Below the pieces are notes generated by a model. It was not told the DNA's origin and ran no database searches. It saw only the letters and a program-made list of their open reading frames with translations. From Stomoxys calcitrans (Eukaryota; Arthropoda; Insecta; Diptera; Muscidae), in the NCBI RefSeq assembly GCF_963082655.1, contig NC_081553.1:189070119-189134118 (forward strand): 64,000 nucleotides of DNA, written 5' to 3'. The translations under genes were made by a program, and so were the position numbers. Shown here one piece after another: positions 33,801 through 44,884 of the stretch (position 1 is the first letter of the stretch; each line of letters starts with the position of its first letter).

Positions 33801-34205
33801 TAAAGCTATGTGGCCTAATCTAGGCTTGAAGGGGTCTACTGCTTTGCTGTCATTGGAACTAGAACTGACGTCTCAGTCATTGTGTCCGTTATGACAGGTC
33901 ATTGTCTAATCGGAAAACATGCTGACAGACTGAAGGTTGCCATTAACGATTTTAGCAGAAGCTATGAGGACATCGAAGAAGAAGAGACTATAGAACACTT
34001 TCTGTTCGTGTGCCCCGAACTAGCAGTCAGAATGAGTTCCATTTTAGGTTCTAATTTCTTTGAGAACCTGTCTGATGTAGGCAACCTGGATGGTTCAACG
34101 GTAGGAGCTAAAAGGCATCTTCCTTCTTCTGTTCCTGTGGTATTACAATGGACGAAAACGTCTATACGAGTCTGATGGCAGACGGCCACTTAAACCTAAC
34201 CTAAC
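30834..34205 (+). mobile_element. Long LINE-A relic: ORF1 end, endonuclease, RT remnant, RNase H
   Basis: The most complete LINE-A copy. In order: an ORF1-like segment (30834-31090); an endonuclease domain (about 31200-31700) with DANAHHHLWGSSN, the endonuclease core motif; the endonuclease-RT linker, split by a MITE at 31944-32181; the RT fingers region to about 32720; then a jump to the RT thumb (ESAKYLGVLLDRKLNFKSN, about 32780-32850), so the catalytic palm is deleted; RNase H with GHRDITGNCKADEL (33610 onward); a C-terminal Cys/His motif (33882-34175); and a (CCTAAC)n tail. Multiple stops throughout, so it is dead. It shares its tail with LINE-B, suggesting related families. Confidence 0.88.
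31944..32181 (-). mobile_element. Mariner-type MITE inside LINE-A
   Basis: Flanked by TA (31942-31943, 32182-32183). The LINE reading resumes directly after it (kaelxkY | KGELRKAQNNS), showing that it inserted after the LINE. Confidence 0.95.
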
Positions 34206-34480
34206 CGCATATTGATGTAGGTCGTTGGGGATTGCAAATAAGCCATATCGGTTTAGATTTGGATATAGCTCCAATATAAACCGATCTCCCGATTTTACTT
34301 CCTCAGCATCTGGAAGCCGCAATTTTGTGCGATTTGGCTGAAATTTTGCATGTGGTGTTCCGTTATGATTTCCAACAACTGTACCTAGTACGATCCAAAT
34401 GGGTTTATAACTAGATTTAGCTCCCATATAAACCGATATCCCGATTTGATTTCTTGAGCCATTACAAGCCGCAATTTTTA
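34206..34480 (+). repeat. DINE-type fragment
   Basis: Two to three internal units (gatatagctccaatataaac) without either terminus. Confidence 0.65.
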
Positions 34481-34484
34481 ATCT

Positions 34485-35513
34485 TATAGACTCAGAAACG
34501 GCTGAACCGATTTTCTTGAAATTTTCACAGATGGTGCATAATGATCCCGTGGTGAAAATAGGGTACTATATTTTTGATATCTGAAAGGGGACGGACCCTC
34601 CCCCTTAACCTAATTTTAGAAACGCCAGATCTCAAAGATGGTTGGTGCGATTAAAGCAAAATTTTGTGTGCTCTCATATAATACCCTAAAAATTTGGTAT
34701 GGGGTACCTAGCGGGGCCGCCCCACCCTAAAACCTACTAAACATATATTTAGACCAATAACGACAATATGGGACTCAAATGAAAGGTATTTAGGATAAGA
34801 AAACGTATCTGATATCCAATTGTTAGACCAAGTGTTAGGGGGATCACCCCAACCCTCAAAACACCCCTAAATCGGACATATTTACCAAACCATGGCAATA
34901 TGGGACTTAAATGAAAGATATTTGCGAGTAGAAAACGAATCTAATATCCAAAAGTGGGACCACGTTTCTGGGGGTCCACCCCTTCCCAAAGCACCCCCAA
35001 ACAAGATTTATTTACTGACCATGGGAATATGGGGCTTAAATAAAAGGTATTTGAGTGTATAATTCGAATTTGATATCCAAATATGGGACCAAGTGTTTGG
35101 GGGGCCGCCTCTCCCCAAAAACATCCCCGAAGGGGACAAATTTACGACCATAGCAATATGGGGCTCAAATTAAAGGTCTTTGGGAGTAAAGCACAAATCT
35201 GATATCAATATTTGGGAAAAGTGTCTATGGGGCCACACCACCCCCACGACACCACCCAAATAGAAAGTATTTGCTGACTATTGCAATATGAGGCTCAAAT
35301 AAGAGAGTTTTTAAAGTGGAACACGAATCCCATATAAATTTTCAAGGCCAACTCACTGAGTGGCCGCCCATCCCCCAAAACACCTCCCAAGCCGGTCATA
35401 TGGGTCTCAAATTTAAGGTATTTGGGAGTAGACCTGTATCTGATATAAACATTAGGGACCAACTGTTTCGAGGATGTCCCACCACCATAACAATATGATT
35501 CACCCTCTATTGT
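34485..35513 (+). repeat. Dispersed repeat with about 130-bp minisatellite units
   Basis: A leader (gactcagaaacggctgaacc) followed by six or more units with the box aatatggggctcaaat at 34765, 34897, 35026, 35155 and 35285, a spacing of 129-132 bp, with more decayed units after it. Not the DINE unit. No coding content; C-rich blocks (accccnnccaaa) recur in each unit. Confidence 0.8.
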
Positions 35514-36763
35514 TTTTATACCCACCACCAAAGGATGGTGGTATATTTATTTTGTCATTGCATTTGCAACACATCGAAATATCCATTTCCGTCCCCATAA
35601 AGTATATATGTTCTTGATCAGCGTAAAAATCTAAGATGATCTAGACATGTCCGTCTGTCTGTTGAAATCACGCTACAGTCTTTAAAAATAAAATGTTGAG
35701 CTGAAATTTTGCACAGATTCTTTTTTTATCCATGAGCAGGTTAAGTTCGAAGATGGGCTGTATAGCTTGATATAGCCCCCATATAGACCGATCTGCCGAT
35801 TAAGGGTCTTAGGCCAATAAAAGTTACATTTATTATCCGATGTTGCTAAAATTTGAGACAGTGAGTTGCGTTAGGCCCTTAGACATCCTTCGTCAAGTTG
35901 GCGCTGATCGGTCCAGATTTGGATATAGCTGCCATATAGACCGATCCTCCGATTAAGGGTCTTAGGGCCATAAAAGCCACATTTATTATGCGATTATGCT
36001 GAAACTTTGGACTGTAAGTTATGATAGGCCCCTCGACACCCTTTTTCAATTTGGCCCAGATCAGTCCAGATTTGGATATAGCTACCATATGGACCGATCC
36101 TCCGATTTAGGGTCTTAGTCCAATAAAAGCCACATTTATTATCTGATTTTGCTGAAATTTGGGACAGTGAGTTGTCTTAGGCCCTTCCACATGTTTCTTC
36201 AATTTGGCCCTGATCGGATCAGATTTGTATATAGCTGCCATATAGACCGATCCCTCAATTTAAAGTTTTGGGCCCATAAAAGGTGTATATTCTGCAATTT
36301 GGTCTAGATCGATTGAGATTTGCATGTAGCGGCCATATAGACCGATATCTTGATTTAAAGTCTTGGCCCCAAAAAATCGGAACATATTGGGTTGCCCAAA
36401 AAGTAATTGCGGATTTTTTAAAAGGAAGTAAATGCATTTTTAATAAAACTTAGAAGGAACTTTAATCAAATATACTTTTTTACACTTTCTTCTAAAGCAA
36501 GCTAAAAGTAACAGCTGATAACTGACAGAAGAAAGAATGCAATTACAGAGTCACAAGCTGTGAAAAAAAATTGTCAACGCCGACTATATGAAAAATCCGC
36601 AATTACTTTTTGGGCAACCCAATATTTCGATATAACTACTATGGCACATAAGGTATGCAATTTTCACCGAATTGTGATGAAAGGTGGTTTACATATATAC
36701 CCGAGGTGGTGGGGTATCCAAAGTTCGGACCGGCCGAACTTAACGCCTTTTTGCTTGTTACTG
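35514..36763 (+). repeat. DINE-1/mini-me copy with both termini, split by a MITE
   Basis: 5' end tttttatacccaccaccaaa; TA stretch; core tcttgatcagcgtaaaaatc; GTCY tract; five tandem units; 3' end with gttcggaccggccgaac and ctttttgcttgt. A MITE interrupts it at 36387-36622. Confidence 0.9.
36387..36622 (+). mobile_element. Mariner-type MITE inside a DINE
   Basis: TA duplication at 36385-36386 and 36623-36624; the DINE sequence continues on both sides. Confidence 0.95.
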
Positions 36764-37927
36764 CTCATATATCCCCCAAGCAAAGCAAGTTTACACCTCT
36801 CACCCAGCTAAGGGTGTCATGTTCGAAAGCCCTACAGTCCACCCCTGTTCTTCTACTTACTACTCATTGCATTGATATATGCTTGACATATGATAGGCTT
36901 TACAAATAGCAGAATGCTTTGAGACTGTATGAATTCGCTTATATAACAGCTGACACTTGCACAAAGGGCTTCACTTAACACATAAACTACAGCGTTGAAG
37001 TCTCCCATTTACCATTTACTTCCACACACAAAGGTGATGTCTATATGAATGCCATATTTAACTGAAATACTGCCACACATGCTGTCACACGAACCTATTA
37101 AGGTTTATTAAATGTGTGGCCGGATTTAATGTGGTCATATGTAATTTTGTTTACACATGTGTGTCCTTTTTTTTTGCATTGTTGCCACAAATTAAGAACC
37201 AAACACCACGCAGAGCTAAACAGCCCCTTAACTATTGTTGTTACATCTCAAGGGAATGGGGAGAAAGAGAATACTCTATAGATGCCATTGTCTGCATTGT
37301 CTCTCGGTATTCATGGCATATAGCAGTACATGGAGCAACAACAAAAATAGTGATATCCTTTTTCCTAATTTAATATGTACTCTTCTTATCCTGGCCATTT
37401 AATTGTTTGTCATCCTTGTCATTATCAATGCCATTGTTCTTTTGACTCTATTATTTAGGCAATATTGGGTGACAAAATGAATGAGGTTTACTAAATGGGG
37501 GAGGGAGTGGTTATTAGAAATGACATAAATGAATTTTTCATTTAAGCATTATTTGCCATAGCATAAGTCTCTAATGGCAATTTAAGAAATCAAAAGACTG
37601 CCAGACAAAGGCTTCCTTGAAATGTGATCAGGCGTCTTTGCGCATGAAATGCATGGATTATTGAGAAAATTTATGTATAAAGGTTTTCCTAATTAAAGAA
37701 AATTGACTCCTTAATGGACGTAAGGGGAGGGGTAAACAGAGAAATGAAAAGTTATAGGCAAGTATTGACTTGGCAGCAATGTCACTGCCAGCATGTGTAT
37801 TAAATCTGTATGTTTATGGCTCTTTAATGCAGGATTTTGCCTGAAACTCAGGTCATGGAAATTCGATACTTTCTCGCTACATAACTAAAGTATACAACAA
37901 TTGGGAATGTTTTAAATAAATGGTGAA
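36764..37927. other. Unique region without a recognisable gene
   Basis: AT-rich, no element called. Open frames of 80-85 codons (for example 37116-37373) show no coding features. Confidence 0.5.
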
Positions 37928-38195
37928 TGTAGAACTAACAGGTTAGCATGTCCGCCACTGTCGCTGAATGCCTGGGTTCGAACCTGGCGAAACCATCAGA
38001 AAAAATTTTCAGCAATGGTTTTCCCCTCCTAATGCTGACAACATTTGTAAGCTACTATGCCATGGAAAAACTTCTCCCCAAAGAGGTGTCACACTGCGAC
38101 ATGACGTACAGGGTCGCCTATGAAAAGGAGGCCCCCCATCATTAAGAAGTTTGCCCCTGTTCTTTAGTGGAATGTTCATGTTCGAAATTTGCATT
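37928..38195 (+). repeat. tRNA-derived SINE, copy 4
   Basis: Head gttagcatgtccgccactgt and B box CTGGGTTCGAACCTGGCG, then body and the tail cctgttctttagtggaatg. Confidence 0.85.
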
Positions 38196-38232
38196 TGCAT
38201 GCTAAGTAACGATAAATCATCCATCATTTATA

Positions 38233-39544
38233 TGGTTGCCCAAAAAGTAATTGCGGATTTTTTAAAAGAAAGTAAATGCATTTTTAATAAAACTTAGAAT
38301 GAACTTTAATCAAATATACTTTTTTATACCCACCACCGACGGATGGGGGTATATTCATTTTGTCATTCCGTTTGCAACACATCGAAATATCCATTTCCGA
38401 CCCTATAAAGTATATATATTCTTGACCGATCCGCCGAATTAGGGTCTTAGGCCCATAAAAGCCACATTTATTATCCGATTTTGTTGAAATTTGAGACAGT
38501 GAGTTGTGTTAGGCCCTTCGACATCCTTTGTCAATTTGGCTCAGATCGGTCCAGATTTGGATATAGCTGCCATATAGACCGATCCTCCGATTTAGGGTCT
38601 AAGGCCCATAAAAGCCACATTTATTATCCGATTTTGCTGAAATTTGGGACAGTGAGTTGTCTTAGGCCCTTTGACATGTTTCCTTAATTTGGTTCAGATC
38701 GGTTCAGATTTGGATATAGCTACCATGTAGACCGATCCTCCGGTTTAGGGTCTTAGGCCCACAAAAGCCACATTTATTATCCGATTTTGATGAAATTCGG
38801 GGCAGCGAATTGTGTAAGGCCCGTCGACATCCTTCGTTAATTTGGTTCAGATCGGTCCAGATTTGGATATAGCTGCCATATAGATCGATCCTCCGATTTA
38901 TGGTGTAAGGCCCATAAAAGCCACATTCATTATCCGATTTTGCTGAAATTTGGGACGGTGAGTTGTGTTGGGCCCTTTGACATATTTCTTCAATTTGGTC
39001 CAGATCGGTTCAAATTTGGATATAGCTGCCATATAGACCGATTTCTTGATTTATGGTTTTGGGCCCATAAAATGCTCATTTATTGCCCGATGTCCCCGAA
39101 ATTTGGAACAGTGAGTTAAGTTAAGCTTAACTCCAGATTTGGATATAGCTGCCATGTAGACCGATATCTCGATTTAAAGTCTTGGCCCCATAAAAGGCGC
39201 ATTTATAATCCGATTTCACTGAAATTTGACACAGTGCCTTATGTTCGGCTTTTCGACATCCGTGTCGTATATAGTTCAGATCGGTATGAGTATAAGGTAT
39301 GAAATTTTCACCGAATTTTGATGAAAGATGGTTTACATATATACCCGAGGTGGTGGGTATCCAAAGTTCGGCACGGCCGAACTTAAGGCCTTTTTACTTG
39401 TTTACACTTTTTTTCTAAAGCAAGCTAAAAGTAACAGCTGATAACTGACAGAAGAAAGAATGCAATTACAGAGTCACAAGCTGTGAATAAATTTGTCAAC
39501 GCCGACTATATGAAAAATCCGCAATTACTTTTTGGGCAACCCAA
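38233..39544 (+). mobile_element. Mariner-type MITE split by a DINE
   Basis: Left part 38233-38323 (terminal repeat worn), right part 39402-39544 ending in GGGCAACCCAA with TA after it. The two parts join exactly into the family consensus when 38324-39401 is removed. Confidence 0.92.
38324..39401 (+). repeat. Complete DINE-1/mini-me copy with exact boundaries
   Basis: Inserted in the T-run of a MITE, so both ends can be read: TATACCCACCACC... to ...CCTTTTTACTTGT, lying between T and T with no target duplication beyond the T-run. Internal: a short 5' region, about five tandem units, and a 3' hairpin (gttcggcacggccgaac). The insertion mode and architecture match Helentron-derived DINE/HINE elements. 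Confidence 0.92.
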
Positions 39545-39555
39545 TATTAAGCCAA

Positions 39556-39668
39556 GAAGAGGCTACTGTAACGCAGAGATTGCCGTTTCCGCCTATGATG
39601 CTGAACGCCTCGATGTTAATACAGGCGAAAACATCGGATAACAATTTCAGGGGTGGCTTTCGCCTCCT
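39556..39668 (+). repeat. tRNA-derived SINE, copy 5 (5' part)
   Basis: Starts gtaacgcagagattgccgtt and stops abruptly at the aggttaggttagg tail of a LINE-A copy. Confidence 0.7.
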
Positions 39669-40206
39669 AGGTTAGGTTAGGTATAAGTGGCCGTCTGCCA
39701 TCAGACTGACTAAGACATTTTCGTCTACTGCGATACCACAAGAACAGAAGAAGGAAGATCCCTTCTAGTTTCTACCCTTGAACCATCCAGATCACTATGA
39801 AAAGCCCAATAATGCTAATGTTCACATCCGCTAAATCAGACAGGTTCTCAAAGAAATGAGAACCTGAAGTGGAACACCTTCTGACTGCCAGTGCGGGACA
39901 CACACACACAGAAGGGGTTTTGTAGTCTCTTCTTCTTCGATGTCCTCATAGCTTCTGCTAAAGTCGTTAATGGCCACCTTCAGTCTGTCAGCATGTTTTC
40001 CGATTAGACAGTGGCCTGTCATGACGGACACAATGACTGAGACGCCTGTTCTAGCCAATGACAACAAAGCGGTAGACCTCTTGAAGTCCAGATTAGGCCA
40101 CATAGTTTTGGAATGCTCACAGCCACCTCTTTGGGACCATCTATGATTCGCTTAGCTTACATGTCGTTAGAGGCATGCCCATAGATTCCAGTATCCCTGG
40201 AATGGG
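39668..40206 (-). mobile_element. LINE-A relic, 3' end
   Basis: Minus strand reads the C-terminal motif VMTGHCLIGKHADRLK, a poor RNase H end, and the tail (CCTAAC)n at 39668-39682. Truncated on the 5' side where the transposase relic begins. Confidence 0.8.
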
Positions 40207-40965
40207 TACGTAAATAAGCAGAATTGTCGAAGATCAGTCGGAAGCTTTGCAAGAGCTACCAATGCATCCAGAAAAAGTCATACTTTGGTACGGTTTATGG
40301 GTTGGTGACATCATTGGACCGTACTTCTTCAAAGATGATGCGAATCGTTATGTAATTGTGAATGATGGACGCTGTCGTGAAATGATATTAAACTTTTGTT
40401 TGACCAAAATGCAAGAGACTGACTTGCATGACATCTATTGGGTTGCCCAAAAAGTAATTGCGAATTTTTCATATAGTCGGCGTTGACAAATTTTTTCACA
40501 GCTTGTGACTCTGTAATTTCATTCTTTTTTCTGTCAGTTATCAGCTGTTACTTTTAGCTTGCTATAAAAAAAAAGTGTAAAAAAGTATATTTGATTAAAG
40601 TTCATTCTAAGCTTTATTAAAAATGCATTTACTTTCTTTTAAAAAATCCGCAATTACTTTTTGGGCAACCCAATAGTTTCAACAAGACGGTGTCACATGC
40701 CACACAGCACGAGTAACAATGGACCTACTGAGAGGCCAGTTTGGGGGCCGCCTTGCTCATGCGATTTAATGCCCTTAGATTATTTTTTGTGGGGTTATGT
40801 TAAAACGCATGTCTATACAGACAAGCCTGCTTCAATTGAAGTATTGGAAAACCACATTGAAGCATGTATTTGTGAGATACCGACCGAAATGCTGGAAGGA
40901 GTATGCGAAAATTTAAATAAAATTGAGGAGCAGTCATGGTCAACATTTGCATGATATAATCTTCA
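40207..40965 (+). pseudogene. Tc1/mariner-type transposase relic, C-terminal part
   Basis: DDE-superfamily transposase remnant. The first part (to 40435) reads ...HPEKVILWYGLWVGDIIGPY and RCREMILNFCLTKMQETDLH; the part after a MITE reads FQQDGVTCHTARVTMDLL with a catalytic D, stops, and resumes in another frame with SCDLMPLDYFLWGYVKTHVY, which has the third acidic position. Defects: no N-terminal DNA-binding domain, TGG to TAG in the codon before FQQDG, a deletion plus frameshift near 40745, and the MITE at 40438-40673. Non-functional. Confidence 0.85.
40438..40673 (-). mobile_element. Mariner-type MITE inside the transposase relic
   Basis: TA duplication at 40436-40437 and 40674-40675. Removing it restores atc TAG ttt caa, where related proteins have Trp, so the target TA exists only because of a nonsense mutation. 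Confidence 0.95.
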
Positions 40966-41035
40966 AACATTAAATTATATGAACCGTATTATCGGTTCAA
41001 GTGAAGATTTCATGAATTTTTCTGAATTTTATTTG

Positions 41036-41073
41036 TTTTTTTTTTTTATTTATTTATTTTTTTTTTTTTTTTG
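41036..41073. repeat. T-rich low-complexity tract
   Basis: Runs of T with TTTA units. Confidence 0.9.
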
Positions 41074-41106
41074 AAAAACTTTCCTAAAGCTCTTTAAAAG
41101 TCACCC

Positions 41107-41166
41107 TTTATAAATACTCGAGGTGGCGGGTATGTTTAGTTCGGCCTGAATGCCTTTTGACTTGTC
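41107..41166 (+). repeat. DINE 3' terminus remnant
   Basis: atactcgaggtggcgggtat, a damaged hairpin (gttcggcctgaatg) and ccttttgacttgt, without the body. Confidence 0.65.
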
Positions 41167-41300
41167 CTTCTTCTCTTTGGCTTCACATAATCTCGCAATC
41201 TTGCAGAATGAAATTGTATAGCGAATAAAAGCATCAACAAGCACTACCCCATACTTATTAGCCAAAGTAAAACGGATACTGATTGCAGCAAAACACAGGA

Positions 41301-41500
41301 NNNNNNNNNNNNNNNNNNNNNNNNNNNNNNNNNNNNNNNNNNNNNNNNNNNNNNNNNNNNNNNNNNNNNNNNNNNNNNNNNNNNNNNNNNNNNNNNNNNN
41401 NNNNNNNNNNNNNNNNNNNNNNNNNNNNNNNNNNNNNNNNNNNNNNNNNNNNNNNNNNNNNNNNNNNNNNNNNNNNNNNNNNNNNNNNNNNNNNNNNNNN
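41301..41500. other. Assembly gap (200 N)
   Basis: Exactly 200 N, probably a placeholder of unknown true size. Translations across it are meaningless. Confidence 0.99.
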
Positions 41501-42224
41501 ACGGGCATTGAGCACAAACAAAGCACCAAGCCAAACAATACAATAAGCAACAAACGTTCGTATTTCGCTGCTAATGAAAAGGAGGCAAGCTTTAGATAAA
41601 CGGAAGCCGGTGGATAGCGACAACAACAACAATAACAAAAAAAAAATTCACTTAACTTCTCCAACAAGAAGGGAGGGCGATGTTTAGTACTGATTTGTAC
41701 TTGTATGTCCATATCTCTTTCGAGACAAACAAAAGATAGCCCAACAGCTATTCAAACATGTAGTTGCTCACACCCAAACACACACCCACACCCACACAAC
41801 CTACCCAATACATCAAATGCTGCTCTCATCCAGTTGCAATGATTGCACACCCGAAGGATATTTAGCCAAAATTCATTGAGCAAATACCAGCTATGATTTC
41901 ATTTGCATTGAATCTTGTTTGGAAGAAATGTGAATTCATCTCTGTGGCATTGGCAATCGCTTAACTTCTGCTCGGAAGACCACAATTCAAATTGGGGCAT
42001 TAATGGCATCGTTAAAACATCACCATTTGTCGATTTTTCAATCGCTGAAGCAATCATAAACACTAAGTTTGTTACGATTTCATTGGAATTGGAAAAATAT
42101 GAAAACTTGCATAGAACGGACATGCGGGGTCATAGACAGATAGACTAAACTATCTGAAAAGAAAATTGCAAACTTGAGTTTCATATAAAAACTATGGTAA
42201 AAGAGATAGAAAAAATCCAAAAAA
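41501..42224. other. Region without a recognisable gene
   Basis: Includes a CA-rich tract (41768-41808). No exon or element recognised. Confidence 0.5.
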
Positions 42225-42575
42225 TAGAATTTTTTTAAAATTGCCCATATAAGGAAAATTAAAACAAAAATACCATAGAGGGGAAATTTTGATAAATTTT
42301 CCTATAGAAATGAAATGTTGATGAAATTTCCTTAGAAATGAAATTTTGATATAATTTCCAATAGAAATGAAATTTTGACAGAATTTCCCATAGAAATGAA
42401 ATTTTGACAAAATTTCCCATAGAAATGAAATTTTGACAAAATTTCCTTAGAAATGAAGTTCCGTAAAATTTTGTATAGAAATAAAATTTTGAAGTTTAGT
42501 CTTACAAAAAGGAATTTTGACTAAATACGAGTAGAGATGAAATTTTGACAAAATTTCCTATAGAAATAAATGTTG
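42225..42575. repeat. About 29-bp tandem repeat
   Basis: Ten or so imperfect units of the form atagaaatgaaattttgaca + aaatttccc. A short related patch is at 46448-46570. No coding potential. Confidence 0.85.
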
Positions 42576-42674
42576 TGTCTTTTAGTTCCTACCGTTGAAC
42601 TATACCAATCGCTTTAAAAAGCCCTAAAACTGAGTCCAAACATCTGTTAATTCAAACAAATTCTCAAAAATGAC

Positions 42675-44770
42675 TAGTAAAAAGGCGTTAAGTTCGGACG
42701 GGCGGAACTTTGGATACCCACCACCTCGGGTATACATGAAAACCACCTTTCATCATAATCCGAAGAAAAATGCCTAATTTATGCCCCCATAGCAGCCATA
42801 TCGAAATATGGTCCGCCTTGGACCAAATTCGACACGGACAGTGAGTGATCTAATAAGAACAAGTCATTGTTCAATTTTGTAGAACAAATATTGGTTTGGT
42901 GGTAGATATATTCAAATATAGACCGATCTGAACCATATACGATAAGCATGTCGAAAAGTCTAACATAAGTCCCTGTGTCAAATTTCAGCGAAATCTGATT
43001 ATAAATGTGCCTTTTATGGGACCATGACCTTAAATCGAGATATCGGTCTATATGGCAGCTATATCCAAATCTGAACCGATTTGGACCAAATTGCAGAAAA
43101 ATGTCGAAGAGCCTAAGACAACTCACTGTCCCAAATTTCGGCGAATTCTGGCAATAAATGTGCCTTTTATGGCCCCAAAACCTTAAATCGATAGATCGGT
43201 CTATATGGCAGCTATATCCAAATCTGGACCGATCTGGGCCAAATTGCAGAAAAATGTCGACGGGCCTAACTTAACACACTGTCCCCGATTTCGGCGAAAT
43301 CGGACAATTTATGCGCCTTTTATGGGTCCAAGACCTTAAATCGAGAGATCGGTCTATATGGCAGCTATATCCAAATCTGGACCAATCAGAGCCATATTGC
43401 AGAAAGATGTCGACGGGCCTAACTTAACTCATTGTCCTAAATTTCGGTGACATCGGATAATTAATGCGCCTTTTATGGATCCAAAATCATAAATCGAGAG
43501 ATCGGTCTATATGGCAGCTATATCAAAATCTGGACCGATCTGAGCCATATTGCAGAAACATGTCGTCGGGCCCAACTTAACACAAATTTCGGCGACATCG
43601 GACAATTAATGCGCCTTTTATTGGCCCAAAACCTTAAATCGAGAGATCGGTCTATATGGCAGCTATATCCAAATTTGGACCGATCTGAGATAAAATAAAG
43701 AAGAATGTTGAAGGGCCTAACACAAATCACCGTTCCAAATTTCGGCGAAATCAGACAATAAATGCGCCTTTTATTGGCCCAAAACCTTGATTTGAGAGAT
43801 CGGTCTATATGGCAGCTATATCCAAATCTGGACCGATCAGAGCCATATTGCAGAAAGATGTCGGCGGGTCTTTCTTAACCACTGTCCCAAATTTCGGTGA
43901 CATCGGATAATTAATGCGCCTTTTATGGATCCAAAATCATAAATCGAGAGATCGGTCTATATGGCAGCTTTATCCAAATCTGGACCGATCTGAGCCATAT
44001 TGCAGAAATATATCGACGGGCCTAACTTAACACACTATCCCCGATTTCGGCCAAATACGGACAATTTATGCGCCTTTTATTGGCCCAAAACCTTAAATCG
44101 AGAGATCGGTCTATATGGCAGCTATATCCAAATCTGGACCGATCTGAGCCATATTGCAGAGAGATGTTGACGGGCCTAACTTAACACACTGTCCCCGATT
44201 TAGGCGAAATCGGTTAATAAATGTGGCTTTTATGGGAATAAGACCCTAAATCAGCGGATCGGTCCATATGGGGGCTATGTCAAGATATGGTCCATCTTGG
44301 AACATAAACTGCTTATGGACAAGAAAAGAATCTGTGCAAAGTTTCAGCTCAATATTTTAATTTTTAAAGACTGTATCGTGATTTTAGACAGACAGACGGA
44401 AAGACAGACGGACAAACAGACGGACGGACAGACGGAAGGACAGACGGAGGGACAGACGGAAGGACAGACGGAAGGACAGACGGAAGGACAGACGGAAGGA
44501 CAGACGGAAGGACAGACGGAAGGACAGACGGAAGGACAGACGGAAGGACAGACGGAAGGACAGACGGAAGGACAGACGGAAGGACAGACGGAAGGACAGA
44601 CGGAAGGACAGACGGAAGGACAGACGGAAGGACAGACGGAAGGACAGACGGAAGGACAGACGGAAGGACAGACGGAAGGACAGACGGAAGGACAGACGGA
44701 AGGACAGACGGAAGGACAAACGGAAGGACAGACGGAAGGACATGGCTAGATCGTCTTAGAACGATGCAAA
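42675..44770 (-). repeat. Long minus-strand DINE with (GTCY) expansion
   Basis: Left end is the 3' terminus in reverse (agtaaaaaggcgttaagttc, hairpin gttcggacgggcggaac). About nine tandem units follow (box: ggtctatatggcagctatat), then the reversed leader caaagtttcagctcaata and a hugely expanded GTCY tract. The 5' terminus is missing. Confidence 0.9.
44390..44745 (-). repeat. 12-bp satellite, about 27 copies
   Basis: Near-perfect repeats of ggacagacggaa. In reverse this is GTCC/TTCC/GTCT, so it is a higher-order expansion of the element's own (GTCY)n microsatellite. The open frames across it (EGQT repeats, or FRLS in reverse) follow from the 12-bp period and are not evidence for a protein. 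Confidence 0.95.
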
Positions 44771-44884
44771 ATTTCTTTTGGCCTTCACAATATTTGTTGC
44801 CTCCAGACCAAATTTATTAAAAAAAATTAAATACCCCTTCCGGGCAAAGATGGAACCATCTTTTGGGGTATTTCGATAGGTCAT

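Noticed and set aside
41101..41712. 203-codon open frame on the minus strand
   Set aside because: It crosses the 200-N gap; most of its residues are unknown.
44297..44749. 150-residue EGQT-repeat protein (and the FRLS repeat on the other strand)
   Set aside because: Produced by a 12-bp satellite in which every frame without a stop stays open; no start context or flanking coding sequence.
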